Shown here one piece after another: positions 1 through 11,195 of a DNA stretch of 64,000 bases (the first letter of the stretch is position 1; every line of letters starts with the position of its first letter). The stretch spans positions 35,898,001-35,962,000 of the forward strand of contig OZ231128.1 in the NCBI GenBank assembly GCA_965153355.1, read 5' to 3'. Made by a program: the position numbers and the translations under genes. The DNA is from Flaccisagitta enflata (lineage: Eukaryota; Chaetognatha; Sagittoidea; Aphragmophora). Under the pieces are notes generated by a model. That model searched no databases. It saw nothing but the letters and a program-made list of their open reading frames with translations, and was not told the origin of the DNA.

Positions 1-500
1 AAAAAAGTTAGATATAGATTTTATCATTGTTTTTTGGCGATCATTGCTAAAATTCAAACTGTCAATCATTTGAAAATCATTCAAATCTTCATAAATACAA
101 TAAAATAATAAAATTTTCAAGCAGAACTTATATTCATGATTTGTAACTCTTCATCTAAGACCAACCCCAGGATTCAAGCTTGCTTAATCAGGAAAAAAGA
201 CATTAAAAAAAAATAGATTCTTCCTAGTATAGCTGGGACAAATTTTTTTTTTCATAAAATTGATAGCTTTTCAATGCTTCAATGACCCCCAACCTATTCA
301 GTTATAAAATCTGAGTTTTGGCATGACAAAATGGTCAGTTGTTACTAACATTCGCTGAAAATTTGAAGGTTTTTAGGCTAGTAGTTATGGAGCTACAAAG
401 GTTTACAATTTGCCATTTCGATTCAAAGACGGTGTAAGTCCTCGCCCTTGTTCGCGACCATATTTTTCCCCTGATTACCTGTTACAACCCAGAATTGCAG
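1..500. other. AT-rich non-coding, probable intron
   Basis: No convincing coding segment is visible. The stretch is AT-rich with short poly-A and poly-T runs. It ends in a splice acceptor (ttgcag at 495-500) leading into the exon at 501, so at least its right part is read as intron of the gene at 501-2304. A GTAAGT-like donor near 433-439 could end a further upstream exon, but no frame was secured for it. Confidence 0.5.
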
Positions 501-2304
501 CGTGTGTGAGAAAGAAGTAACTGAACGCGATCGATGTGGATTCGAGAGGACGTCATGCAAAAAGGTACTGTTTTTGACGGTAATTATCATCGCCTTTTTT
601 CATGATTTTAAACTCTTCCAATGCGTAAATAGCATTTTGTCTTGTAACCTTCTAAGACCAAAAAATGTAAAATTCATGGTCTGCATGTCATGTCCCAATT
701 ACAGGCTCCATGCGATTGTGGGGCTCCTCCAAAGTGTTGTGGCAGTCAAGTGTTGAAGGTTCAAACAGATTCGTGCGGTTGTCAGCAAATGACTTGTGGT
801 GAGGGAAGAAACCCAAAGAATAAGCCAAAAATAATAATGGTAGATTTTATGGCTTCGTTTTTACGTGTGAGTCACACGGTGTGACGTGAGTTGGTAAATT
901 TGATTTTCCTAACCAATGACTGTGAGTCAAGACAGTTGAGCAACAAAAAATGAGCACCTTTTCTTTTTGAACGCAAGAAAAGTAACCTCTTTTAAGGGAT
1001 TTTCATATTGGAAAAATTATCGAGATCTTAAATAGGGAATATAAAGATAATATCTAGATATAGTACCCAATGCGAAAACCCCTATAGACAATTTTCGAAT
1101 GATATTTTGTAAATATCATATAAACGCATAAATGTATCTTTCTCTCCTTAGTATGTGATCGAGAGTGTCCAACGATATTTGAGCCGGTTTGCGATGATAG
1201 ATGGGCTCTTCATGACAATTGGTGCTTATTTGGGATCGAAGCGTGTAAATTGGAGAAAAGCCTGCAAGTTCTAAAGTTAGCACCACTCAGTGCGTGCCCG
1301 GGAATGAGTAAGTGACACAGCAGAGGGTTCATGCGCAAGTCGCAACCACAATTAATGCTTGCATACCTAAAGTTGTCCTTGTTATTGAAACAGATACACG
1401 ATTGTACGTTATTTTTGTAAAAATGCTTAGATATATGAGGGACGCGGTTTTTAGATCAATATATCATCAGTTGTGGTATTTGTATCCATGTTATTATATG
1501 ATGATATGTTGGTTGCTTAACTGATCTGTCTGTTGGTTTGCCAAAGACCATACTCTGCTTTTAGGCATCTACGGGCAGCTTTTGCATCATTGTTTTGGCT
1601 TCTGTCGTGTATCCAGCCCCATGCAATTTCATCACTGCCCACCTAAGATGTCACAAATCCAGTAGATCTAAGTACAACAATACTTACACATCATGTTTAC
1701 GACTATTTCCCCTTCTACAGCTCCGGCACCTCACCACTGTTTTAGTTTCAATGAGAAGGATGTATCGGCTCACGTCGTTCTTCACCCTCTGCACGACCAA
1801 CCGATTGGAGAATTCACCATCGATTTTTCTTACAGATTATCCAAGATCACTCCTAACCCTCCTCTTCTCTCCTACGCGACCCCGGGCCGTTTCAACGAAT
1901 TAACGATAATGTTTGATCACGCAAATTATGGGAACTCACGCCTTCTTACCTTTCCCATTCATGGCAAAGAGCTCAATGTATTTCATAGGGTCACGATGAC
2001 GCTAAAAAACACCAAAGTATTGATGTACTGGGATAGAGAATTGATAGCTGAAAAGCAAGTGAAGAAGTATGTGCTGGTGAATGGCGGCGCGTGGGTTCTG
2101 GGCCAGAAACAGGATGAAGTGAGGGGAGGATTTGATCCAACTCAAAGAGTGATTGGGAGCATTTGTGATTTCCGAATGTGGAACGCTGGGCTCGATAAAA
2201 ATGGGGTGAAAGAATTCTTCAAAAAACCTGACACCATAACTGTAGATCCCATCTTTGACAGCCCCCCGACTTATAGGTACGAAAAACAAAACGGGGCATA
2301 TTGA
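501..2304 (+). CDS. Secreted Kazal/pentraxin-LamG-like protein gene, 5'-partial
   Basis: Four exons join with consistent phases: 501-564, 705-798, 1152-1307 and 1721-2304 (stop TGA). Each border is AG/GT. Exons 1-2 encode Cys-rich segments (CDCGAPPKCCG and SCGCQQMTCG). Exon 3 encodes one Kazal-like module: six Cys with CxxxCP, the FEPVCDD core and two later Cys (NWC, EAC), then SAC. The last exon holds a concanavalin-A fold domain of the pentraxin/LamG type, with the motifs VTMTLKNTKVLMYWD, GGAWVLGQKQDE, GGFD and GSICDFRMWNAGL. Kazal modules are usually protease inhibitors or extracellular binding units, and pentraxin domains bind ligands outside cells. An extracellular role is therefore inferred. 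Upstream exons, including any signal peptide, lie outside the window. No AATAAA is seen just after the stop. Exon structure is well supported; function is not. Confidence 0.8.
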
Positions 2305-2417
2305 AACAGTCAGCATGAATTGATTCTTAACAAATACAATGTACCTTCAGTCCTTCATTACTATTTACTATAAATGTTGAACCTCCCGCCCGATCCTATG
2401 ACACATGTAAAGAACAA

Positions 2418-2640
2418 ATGACGCGGGGTCACAATATCGTTGCGGTCAGGTGGGCAGGGGCGTCCAACCCCCATCCACACTCCAACCTCCCACGCTTACA
2501 CACAAAAACAAAAAAGATTTTAAAACGCTTGTTTTTACATTTTCCACATGATCACCATGGACCAACGGCTGGACCAATGGACAAACGGATGGACGTACGG
2601 ACAAAGCCTCTTATACAGTTGCGTGTCCACACTCTAAAAA
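2418..2640 (-). mobile_element. Hairpin element, family B
   Basis: The outer end reads GACGCGGGGTCACAATATCG followed by TTGCGG. The other end is GCCTCTTATACAGTTGCGTGTCC, with a GGAC/GGAT tetranucleotide array before it. Close copies lie at 13019-13230, 26796-27034 and 53955-54155. Here the hairpin at the right end is degraded. It is non-coding; short open frames in it are repeat-driven. Confidence 0.7.
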
Positions 2641-2721
2641 GTTGAGTAAGTAATTTTTTACAGTTCTCTAGCTTATCTGGTTTCACACTGAAATGCAATG
2701 CCGAGCTGGTTCTCTGTGGAT

Positions 2722-3034
2722 TAGGGTGGTCGGGGTTAAGGGTCAAATTTCAAAAAATGATATACTCTTGTTTATTGCACAAGTGTACCAAATTAGAAAG
2801 TTTTCTCACAAGCAGAGGTCTGAATTTGAGGATTGAACCATGTCACCAACACTACAGGCTTCCTATGGCAATAAAAAAGTCCCCTTTGTAAGCCTATGGT
2901 TTTGCCGACAAGGTTTTTTGTTTGATTTCACACCCCAGTCCCAGATTGTGAGAAATCCTTCTTTAATTGATTATTTGTGGAAAGGGCCTGAGTATATCAA
3001 TATTTAAAATTTGACCAATTTCCCGACCACCCTA
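2722..3034. mobile_element. hAT-like MITE (313 bp)
   Basis: The left end TAGGGTGGTCGGG and right end CCCGACCACCCTA are perfect inverted repeats. Similarity continues inward for about 45 bp (GGTCAAATTT, TGATATACTC). The terminus fits the hAT pattern YARNG and resembles the TAGGGTGACC end of the foldback element at 49344. The expected 8-bp target duplication is not clean (ctgtggat versus gtggtcag), so it is either decayed or misplaced. No coding capacity. Confidence 0.65.
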
Positions 3035-3092
3035 GTGGTCAGCGGTACCCGTGCCCTGCTTAAGCAATATGTGATTTATGTTGAGGGGGAGC

Positions 3093-3770
3093 AGGGCAGC
3101 GGCCCGAAAGGAGACAAAGTCCTGTAGAACACAGGGGGAATCTGTCTATCCGTCCATCCGTCCGTCCGTCCTTCAGTCTGACTTCCTTCTGTCCAGGAAG
3201 CCCGGTTATTCAAACTCTCATTGAATAACAAGGAGAGATGACAAAATCAGTATATGGAGAACGGCACCCATGCCCGTCTTGAGTAATTTGTAGGTTAAGT
3301 TGAGGAGGGAGCAAGCCAGGATTTAGGTCTCTGGAGCCAACATTCGGTCTCAGGATTTGAGTCCCTGAGGCCAGGATTTGGGTCTCTGAGGCCAGGATTT
3401 AGGTCTTTGAGGCCAGAATCTAGGTCTCTGAGGCAAGAATCTGGGTTTCTCATGCTTGGATGTGGGTTTTAGAAGCCAGAGTCTAGGTATCAGAAGCCAG
3501 AATCTAGGTCTAAGGGGCTGAAATGATAGAATACAGACCAGAATTCAGGTTTTCTAGCCAAATTTGGACCATTTTGCTTGGATTTGGGCTATTTTGCTTG
3601 GATTTGGGCCATACAGTTTGGATTTGGGCCCCAAAGGAGACGAAGCCTCGAGGATGGGGCTGAGGGGCACGGATGAACGGACGTACGGACGGACATATGG
3701 ATGGACGGACAGACAGATTCCCCCCATGTTCTACAGGACTTTATCTCCTTCGGGGCCGCTGCCCAAAAAT
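3093..3770. mobile_element. Inverted-repeat element with degenerate 25-bp tandem core
   Basis: A block at 3093-3175 (GGCAGCGGCCCGAAAGGAGA, then TCCTGTAGAACA, then a CCGT array) recurs inverted at 3690-3768. Between them, 3325-3530 holds about eight degenerate copies of a ~25-bp unit (GGTCTCTGAGGCCAGGATT), and 3565-3640 holds repeats of TTGGATTTGGGC. The plan (conserved end, tetranucleotide array) matches the hairpin elements elsewhere, but the sequence differs. Confidence 0.55.
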
Positions 3771-4194
3771 CAGCAAGTGAATGAACGGGGCAACAGACGG
3801 ATGTTGGATGGAACAGAAGAAACAAAGGAACTTAGATATGCAAATGGATAAATGAAGGGTCGAACGCTCGCCTCAGTGGACGGTTGGACAAACGGACCCA
3901 GGTACCGATTCGAACTCATGTTACCCTTTTCCATCGCAAAGTGGCATCACCGACATGAATAGTAGACTTTTTTGGATGTAAACGAACTTCCATCCAACAA
4001 CAACAACACACGCTTTTTTTTAACAACAATGTACCCAAGAGATTTGTCCTCATTGCGATACACTCTTTCTCTCCCTCAGGCTTTACGGTGTTGGAGCCAA
4101 CTTACAAACAATAGAATCGATGCGATAGAATCGATAAAACTTAAGTCCAACAAAAAACTGCTGATGCCATTATTTCTTGGCAGCGCCTCCACCT
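3771..4194. other. No gene seen
   Basis: Unique-looking sequence between the inverted-repeat element and the microsatellite block. Small open frames in several frames show no domain or splice-site support. Confidence 0.5.
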
Positions 4195-4514
4195 TCATCC
4201 ACCAGTCCTCCTCCTCCTCCTCTTCCTCCTCCTCTGCCTGCGCCTCTTCTTCTTTCACCCTTTACTATTTCGTTAAGCTCATCCTCATCACTCGCACTCA
4301 CTCTTCCTCCTCCTTGTTTTCTCTTTCTTTTCCATCTCTCACCTCCTCCTCATTCACACGTCTCTGGGAGTCACTGATGTGCGTCTCAAGAGATTTCTCT
4401 CTTGCTTTTGCTCTCTAACTCTGTTTTTATTTTTCTCCTTTTCTTTCTTTCTTCTTTTCTTTCTTTCTTTTTTTTTCTTTTTCTTTCCTTTCTTTCTTCC
4501 TTCCTTTCTTTTTT

Positions 4515-4594
<80 letters not shown>

Positions 4595-4793
4595 TCCTTT
4601 CTCTCTTTCCTTCTTTCATTCATTCATTCATTCATTCATTCATTCATTCATTCATTCATTCATTCATTCATTCATTCATTCATTCATTCATTCACTCATT
4701 CATTTATTCATTCATTTATTCATTCATTCATTTTTTGTTTTTTCTCTTCCTTCCGTCTTTCTTTCCTTACTTTCTTCCTTCTTCCTCCCCTAT

Positions 4794-4862
<69 letters not shown>

Positions 4863-4911
4863 ATATATATATATCTATATATATATCTATATATATCTTC
4901 ATATCTATATA

Positions 4912-4975
<64 letters not shown>
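4195..4975. repeat. Compound microsatellite: CCT, TTTC, ATTC, CT, AT, CT
   Basis: Successive simple tracts: CCT-rich 4195-4350, (TTTC)n about 4436-4616, (ATTC)n 4617-4730, (CT)n 4799-4824, (AT)n 4825-4857, mixed AT/CT, then (CT)n to 4973. Long open frames on both strands here (Ser/Leu/Phe or Lys/Arg/Glu repeats) come from repeat periodicity, not genes. Confidence 0.95.
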
Positions 4976-5799
4976 GTTTTTTTATTTTTCTCTGGGTCGT
5001 TCAGGATTGCTGTCATTTCTATGCAGCTGATGCACAAAAAATAATCTCCATAAATCAGAAGACATAAGATGATAAATAGTATGATACCCAGTGTTGTGCA
5101 ATATGATAACTTCGCTTTCGATTGATTGAGTGAGAAAACAGAAAAGAACGAAAATGATTAAGAAAGAAAGCACAAGGGAGTGTTTCAGATTGGACACATG
5201 TATGAGCTAAAAGACAGACAAGAAAATCACACTGCCTCCCTATCCTTTAGGCAAAATCAATATCATAGTGTTGAATAACTTGCTTTAGTTGCTTATAAAG
5301 ATAACTTTAGAAAATTGAATCCTTCTGTGATAACAGATAAAGGCAAAAATTAAAAAAAAAAACATTGGGCATGGTGATGCTTTAATTCCCTCTCCGTCAA
5401 AACACCGTAAAATAAACCAAGTGTAAGCTTTTTCATCGTATTCATACAGTTGGAAGACAAAAATAGCATACAGAAAAGAAAAGAAAAGAAAAGAAAGAAA
5501 GAAGAAAGCGTAAAAGCTAACAGGATAGAAAGCGAACAAAAAAAAGCATGAAAAATGAAAGCGTAACTAAATGAAGAAAAGTGGGAAAAATTCGAAGAAA
5601 AGAAATTGCTGAATTGAAAGGAAAGAAGAAAGATTATGAAGCTAATGAACCACAAAACATCGACGAAACCTTCATTGTCAGCAGTGCCCTAAACATTCAT
5701 GCCGGAGATTTTTTTCCAACTTTTTTTGCTTTATCGCTTATCGGTACCGTCGTCGACATACCTGTAGGGCTATACGCCTATAATTAGGGCTATAATATT
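4976..5799. other. No gene seen
   Basis: AT-rich, with a short AAAAG-rich stretch at 5473-5515. Small open frames show no recognisable domain, codon bias or splice context. Confidence 0.5.
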
Positions 5800-5887
5800 T
5801 AACAGGTCATTATCAAAAACGTAGTTACTTTCCTGAGGAGGTCTACAGGAAATAGCTAGTAGCTACCTTTTTAATAATGACCCGTTA
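5800..5887. mobile_element. Small inverted-repeat element (88 bp)
   Basis: TAACAGGTCATTAT at 5800 pairs with ATAATGACCCGTTA ending at 5887. The inverted similarity runs through AAAAACGTAG/CTACCTTTTT and leaves a short loop. Probably a miniature element; no clear target duplication was found. Confidence 0.45.
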
Positions 5888-5976
5888 GCATGTCACAACG
5901 GCATGTCACAACAGCCGGACGAAACCACCGACCAACCGGCCACAGAAACTCATAATGGTCGCTTACATGAGACTTA

Positions 5977-6170
5977 AACAAGGCCGGATACACGGCTACC
6001 GAAGTCGCGTGCGGGTGGGCAGCGGCCATATTTGAGGTCACCAGACCATTTGTGCATGAGCAGTGAGGTCAAAGAAATTAAATCATAAGAAATAAAATCA
6101 TAAAAAAAAGTAAATTGAGACCGACTGACGGACAAAGCGGGTTGTAGAGTCGCGTGCACGCGACTAAAAA
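5977..6170 (-). mobile_element. Hairpin element, family A
   Basis: Reads AACAAGGCCGGATACACGG, then AGTCGCGTGCGGGTGGGCAG, a GACT/GACC array, then GTAGAGTCGCGTGCACGCGA and CTAAAAA. The terminal 16 bp GTCGCGTGCACGCGAC is self-complementary and can form a hairpin. It is a near full-length copy of the best populated family, about 190-250 bp when the core is short. Confidence 0.8.
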
Positions 6171-6240
6171 TTGTTCTTCTTCACAATAGTAAATTAATGG
6201 GAAAAGAAAATCCGTCCTTGGCGTCAACGTGGCTGCGGGA

Positions 6241-6960
6241 ATGGACACGACACAGGAGAGTGTGAGGGGAGAGAGGAGAGAGGCGAAGAAGATGGAGAAA
6301 GTGGCTGTAGGAATGAAAATGGTGCAGGGAAGTGTGAAGGGAGAGAGGAAAGAGGCTAAGAAGATGGAGCAAGTGGCTGCAGGAATGGAAATGGTGCAGG
6401 GAAGTGTGAAGGGAGAGAGGAAAGAGGCTAAGAAGATGGAGCAAGTGGCTGCAGGAACGGATACGACACAGGAGAGTGTGAAGGGAGAGAGGAAAGAGGC
6501 AAAGAAGATGGAGCAAGTGGCTGCAGGAAAGGATACGACACAGGAGAGTGTGAAGGGAGATAGGAAAGAGGCAAAGAAGATGGAGCAAGTGGCTGCAGGA
6601 ATGGAAATGGTGCAGGGAAGTGTGAGGGGAAAGAGCAAAGAGGCAAAGAAGATGGAGCAAGTGGCTGCAGGAATGGAAATGGTGCAGGGAAGTGTGAGGG
6701 GAGAGAGGAAAGAGGCAAAGAAGATGGAGCAAGTGGCTGCAGGAACGGATATGACACAGGAGAGTGTGAAGGGAGAGAGGAAAGAGGCAAAGAAGATGGA
6801 GAAAGTGGCTGTAGGGATGGAAATGGTGCAGGGAAGTGTGAGGGGAGAGAGGAAAGAGGCGAAGGAGGTGGAGGAAGTGGCTGCAGGAATGGAAATGATG
6901 CAGGGAAGTGTGAGGGGAAAGAGGAAAGAAGCAAAGGGGGCGAAGGAGCTGCGGGAATGG
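6241..6960 (+). repeat. 72-bp minisatellite, 10 units, open in frame
   Basis: Ten 72-bp units in direct tandem, diverged at a few sites each. The plus strand is open from an ATG at 6229 to a stop at 7222-7224 (331 codons), giving a 24-residue unit of the form MEMVQGSVKGERKEAKKMEQ plus VAAG. Units alternate between an MEMVQGSV type and a TDTTQESV type. The minus strand is also open for long stretches, so open frame alone proves little. The encoded product would be very charged and helix-prone. No splice signals or homologous domain were recognised; most likely a minisatellite, with a repeat-protein gene as the alternative. Confidence 0.7.
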
Positions 6961-7458
6961 ATACGGCAGGTTGCAATGTCAGAGGAGAGAGGAACAAGCG
7001 AAGGAGGTAGAGAGAGTGGCTGCAGGTACGAAAATAGTGCGGGGGAGAGTGAGGGGAAAGAAGAGAGGTGGATGAGGAGGTGGAGTGTGTTGGAGCTGGA
7101 AGAGACGGATATTGTGAAGGTAGTGGAGGAAGTGGATGAGGTGGCTACAGGATCAGAAACGGCGGAGAGGGATAAGAAAAGGCGAAAGAGTAGAGGTAAG
7201 GAAGGAGAAAGAGAGGGAGGATAAACGAGTTGGAGAAAGTATCTCTGAAAGCAGAAGTGGATAATGCTGCAGAAGCGGAAGTCGAAGCGGAGATAGAGGT
7301 GGCAGATGCCAGTGAAGGTGGAAAAAATCAGATAGGGAAGCAAAAGAAGTAAGTTGAGAAGTGGGCAAAGACAGTAGTGAGTGAAGTTCGAAACTCGTAA
7401 GCAGTATCGTAACTAAATAGGAAAGCGGCAGCACCGGAAGGGGAGTGAAGCAAGGCAG

Positions 7459-7971
7459 TTGGGTGCTTCACATAGTAAAAGTTGGTTATTTCTTTTCACT
7501 CTCTTTACCTAATGTGGAGTGGTCAGTTTTAGAACCTTTACCATTTTTCTTCTATCAAAAATTGTTCATCTTCCATTTTTTAGAAAATTGTTGTTGAGGA
7601 CCTAGTTTGCATAATGTAGTGGGATTAAAAATATGCTGACATTCTTTAAATTAGCTTTTACCAATTTTTACTCTTCAAAGGATTGTTGATCTGCATCTTC
7701 GTAAGCTCTTTCATAGCTTATGATCTGATATTTTAATTTATTTTCACAAATATTATGATTTTCTGAAATAGATTATGGCCTTTTAGTACCAAAACTACAC
7801 AGGATTTTGCTGGATTCTGGGAAATCTGTGGAAACTTTAAGGCCAAAACAAAAACGGAAGATGAAGGAATTTTGAAAAAAACAAAATGGTCATCTTCATG
7901 ATTTTTGTTCCTCTATATTCCCCCAGTAGGATGAGAGGATACTCCCAACTTTTGCTATGTGAAGCATCCAA
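7459..7971. mobile_element. MITE with exact 9-bp target duplication (513 bp)
   Basis: The left end TTGGGTGCTTCACATAG and the right end CTATGTGAAGCATCCAA are inverted, and similarity continues as TAAAAGTTGG versus CCAACTTTTG. GCAAGGCAG flanks the element directly at 7450-7458 and 7972-7980. A 9-bp duplication is typical of Mutator-type transposition. The interior is AT-rich and non-coding. Confidence 0.8.
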
Positions 7972-7980
7972 GCAAGGCAG

Positions 7981-8800
7981 TGTTGGCAAAAAGAAAACAC
8001 AGAGGATAAAAAGTTTTTATTAAAAACATTAAAAAAAAAAAAGACTTTTTCTCTTTCTTTTCCGCAAAGTTGCTCGCAAACAAGGCGTTGGTAACTCTCG
8101 TTGATTTACTTTGTCCATTATGTTTATAGCCTTGGCTCAATCATCAGGGAGACTAGACTCATGCATATCATTTTCATGATGACAGACGACTGATGTCGGC
8201 ATTTCACAGTTTATCGCAATTTATATACTGTACAGTTGGGCTTTACTAGAGCGCATGCCAAAGGAAAATTATGTTTTACAGTGATATCGAAGCTGCCTTA
8301 TTACCAATGTAAAAATAAAAGCGAAATCTTTCATGAGACTGTATATTATATGCCTTATGTAGGCGGGCTCTGTAGCGCTGCTCCACTGCATATAGTTTCT
8401 GTAATGGGCTGTTGCACTCTTTGGAAGTCGTTTCCAGTAATGAAAATCAGTGTAACGGGTTTTTCCTCTTTTACATCTTTCATTTCTGTGATTTATAAAA
8501 GCGGAACGTCAGCTTGGCACCGACGAAGAGACATGATGGTTATGTCGCTTTGTCTAGAACATGTCTCGTGAGCTCATATGACAGTTTGTAAGTGATTTTT
8601 TGTAGACATGAAACAGCTTAAATTGAGATATGATATCTTTTTTCATACTAGTTATTTTCGATGCTCTTCATTGGTGTCTTTTTTTATATATAGCTAACTC
8701 AAAAAGAAGCCCAAAATGGTGGCCGTATATCCGCCTAACCGGTTAATAAGAACCAAATACTGCACAGCTTCTTCCCGGTGTAAACTCAAAGGCAAACGCC
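7981..8800. other. No gene seen
   Basis: Contains one 111-codon open frame at 8236-8571 (+) with no recognised domain and no clear splice borders. The rest is AT-rich with no repeat structure that I could define. Confidence 0.4.
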
Positions 8801-8804
8801 AACA

Positions 8805-8962
8805 ATTACAACAAAAACAAAAACAAAAACAAAAACAAAAACAAAAACAAAAACAAAAACAAAAACAAAAACAAAAGCAAAAGCAAAAACAAAAACAAAA
8901 ACAAAAACAAAAACAAAAACAAAAGCAAAAACAAAAACAAAAACATAAACAAAAACAAAAAC
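8805..8962 (+). repeat. (CAAAAA)n hexanucleotide tract
   Basis: About 26 copies of CAAAAA with a few CAAAAG variants. It keeps a Gln/Lys frame open, which is a by-product of the 6-bp period. The reverse-strand motif TTTTTG recurs at 13228. Confidence 0.95.
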
Positions 8963-9573
8963 GACTTGACCACTACCAGCGCGCTAAGGGATTGATGTAA
9001 CGTTAAACATTAAGCTATACTTAGAGGCCAATGACCAATGACAAGGAATAAGGTCCGGCCAATCGCTCGACTAACCGTACGATGGACGGTTTCATTGACG
9101 GCGTCATCTTAAATATAATTTATTATAAATAAGAAACAAAAACCGCAGAGAGAAGAGAGAGAGACAGAGACAGAGAGACAGAAACAGAGACAGAGACAGA
9201 GTGCTCATCGTAGAAGATGAAAGAGGAAACCAATGGTTGGTTTTATGTCGTCACGAGAGCAGAGTAGCGTGTAATTCTCGTGGGACAGTCGCCGAGAGAA
9301 AAAAAGGGGGAAGAAAATCACATTGATAGTCGCGTTTCTGAGACTTTGTGACAGTCATTTCACACTCGCCTGAATCTAAAATGGGAGACAGGAAGAAAGA
9401 AAGAGAGAACTCGATAGTTGTTTGACTCGAGTTGCGTTTCAGCTACTATTTTATGTATCTTGCCATAGTTTATGCAACGAGAAAAAAAAATCATTTCAGT
9501 TAAAGGAGGTGACATTTGAGTCTTTGACGCCTCAAGATTCATTTTTCATATTGCACGCGTTTTCTTTTCTCTT
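8963..9573. other. No gene seen
   Basis: Mixed-composition sequence with a short degenerate GACAGA stretch at 9150-9205. No coding evidence. Confidence 0.5.
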
Positions 9574-9820
9574 TTTTTAGTCGCGTGCTACGCGACTCTA
9601 CACCCCGCTATGTCGGTCGGTCGGTTGGTTGGTCGGTCGGTTGGTCTGTTGGTCGGTTGGCCGATTGGTCGGTTGGTCGATTGGTCGGTCGGTTTTACTT
9701 TTTTTGCGTTTTTGAGCTTTTTGAGCATACGGCTCTTGCCCAGATACCCTAGTGACCATCTCCAGCACTGCTCCTGCCCATCCGCACGCGACTAGGGTAG
9801 CCGTGTATCCGGCCTTGTTT
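9574..9820 (+). mobile_element. Hairpin element, family A
   Basis: TTTTAGTCGCG, hairpin GTCGCGTGCTACGCGAC, TCTACACCCCGC, then a long GGTC/GGTT array (9611-9692), CTGCTCCTGCCCA, and GCACGCGACTAGGGTAGCC through CCGGCCTTGTTT. Complete copy. The loop has one extra base (GCTAC instead of GCAC). Confidence 0.85.
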
Positions 9821-9859
9821 CTTTTCTTTTTGTTTTGCTTTTTTGTGTGTGTGTGTCAG

Positions 9860-10046
9860 CGTTGATCAAGGACCGCAGTCATTTCCATTCATGACAAACG
9901 ATGATGAACAAAACAACGCTTTGTTTTCAAAGCATAAAAAAGAAACATTTTCAATTTTCAACCATATGGCTGAATGCAGAAAAAAAGCAAGTTGGATCTA
10001 TTCCGATATTCAATCTGTTCCGTGCCACTACGAAGAGAAAGGATGA
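9860..10046 (+). other. Candidate terminal exon, unknown protein
   Basis: A T-rich and (GT)n stretch ends in CAG at about 9857-9859. An open frame of about 61 codons follows with unbiased amino-acid composition (VDQGPQSFPFMTNDDEQNN to VPCHYEEKG) and a TGA at 10044-10046. It contains no simple repeat, unlike most open frames here. No domain recognised and no partner exon found, so it may be chance. Confidence 0.2.
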
Positions 10047-10997
10047 GATCATGTCCTAAACACATTTCCTTCTGGAAAATGGGTTGAATCGTTACTGCAC
10101 AGTGTCTGGTCATATGTCCCAGTGGAACAATATTCCTTCACAAAACCCAAACTGATCCATAAGAGAGAATGCCTTGTGAACACCCACCACTGCACCACTG
10201 TTAGATACCTCTCAAATGTAACAACCTGTATATTAGCTGTAAACCTTCCTTCTGTATAGGTCCGAGCGGAAAAGTGCGTGCAGGTTTGTTTTAACAAGTC
10301 CCCCATTCATCATCATCGTCACGTTATTCTTGACAAAGTTGTTAGTTAATTTGCACTTCGCAATCATATGCCGTTTGGAAACGTTGACTCCTGCCGATAT
10401 CGTGCCTTTCCTTGCCTTTACTAACTCTTTGGCATTGCCGGTTGATTGATGACAATTTCCGTCAAATGGAAGCTCAAATGGGATAACATTCAATCAACGC
10501 TTTACATGCCAGGCACGCGTAATCACCTAATATGTACGTGTAGCGTCATGCGAAGCGAGGAGAAAAGTGGGGGGAAGTGGGGAGAAAATTGGGGGTCGGG
10601 GAGGAGGGGGAGGAAGTTGGGGAAGTTGGACGAAGGCAGTCAGGTATGTTGGGGAATGGAAGATGGGGACGGGAAAAAAAGGGTGGTCACACTTTAAACC
10701 AACTATGGTATATCATGGGTATAGGTCAGGGTAAGCGAAAAAGATGAGCAGAAAGCATGGGTAGGGAAATAGGAAGGCGGTTGAAGACTAAGGGGGGGGA
10801 GGGAAGCAAGGTAGGGAAATGGGTTAAAGAATGAAAAGGGCAATCTTACGTTAGGAAAGAGGAAAACGACGCAAGATCGAAGACGCAATAAGGCAGAAAC
10901 GCCAGAACAAGGTCGAAGACTAAGAGACGAAATGGAGGACAGACGAGCGATGACATCAACTGTAAGAAGTGGTAAAGCGACTATGAGGCGCGACGAG

Positions 10998-10998
<1 letters not shown>
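10047..10998. other. No gene seen
   Basis: Two overlapping minus-strand open frames (about 85 codons each, 10049-10493) show no domain or splice support. 10555-10800 is purine-rich (GGGGA/GAAG). Confidence 0.4.
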
Positions 10999-11095
<97 letters not shown>

Positions 11096-11195
11096 GAAAG
11101 AGAAAGAGAAAGAGAAAGAGATGGAGAGGGAGAAGGAGGAGAAGGGGGAGAAGGAGAAGGAGAAGGAGAAGGAGAAAGAGAAGGAGAAAGAGACA
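10999..11195. repeat. (GA)n then (GAGAAG)n tract
   Basis: Uninterrupted GA from about 11004 to 11082, then GAAAGA and GGAGAA variants to 11195. Arg/Glu and Leu/Ser open frames over it are artefacts. Confidence 0.95.

Noticed and set aside
4379-5067. 221-codon frames rich in Ser, Leu, Phe and His
   Set aside because: They follow the TTTC, ATTC, CT and AT tracts; period multiples of the repeats keep frames open on both strands.
5977-6170. Canonical Helitron end for the hairpin elements
   Set aside because: A hairpin followed by CTAA resembles a Helitron 3' end, but the hairpin is directly adjacent, the 5' end does not start TC, and insertion is in a T run and not between A and T. Helentron-like origin fits better but is unproven.
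6078-7343. 421-codon minus-strand frame
   Set aside because: It is the shadow of the 72-bp minisatellite and includes a hairpin element; no start context, domain or splice evidence.
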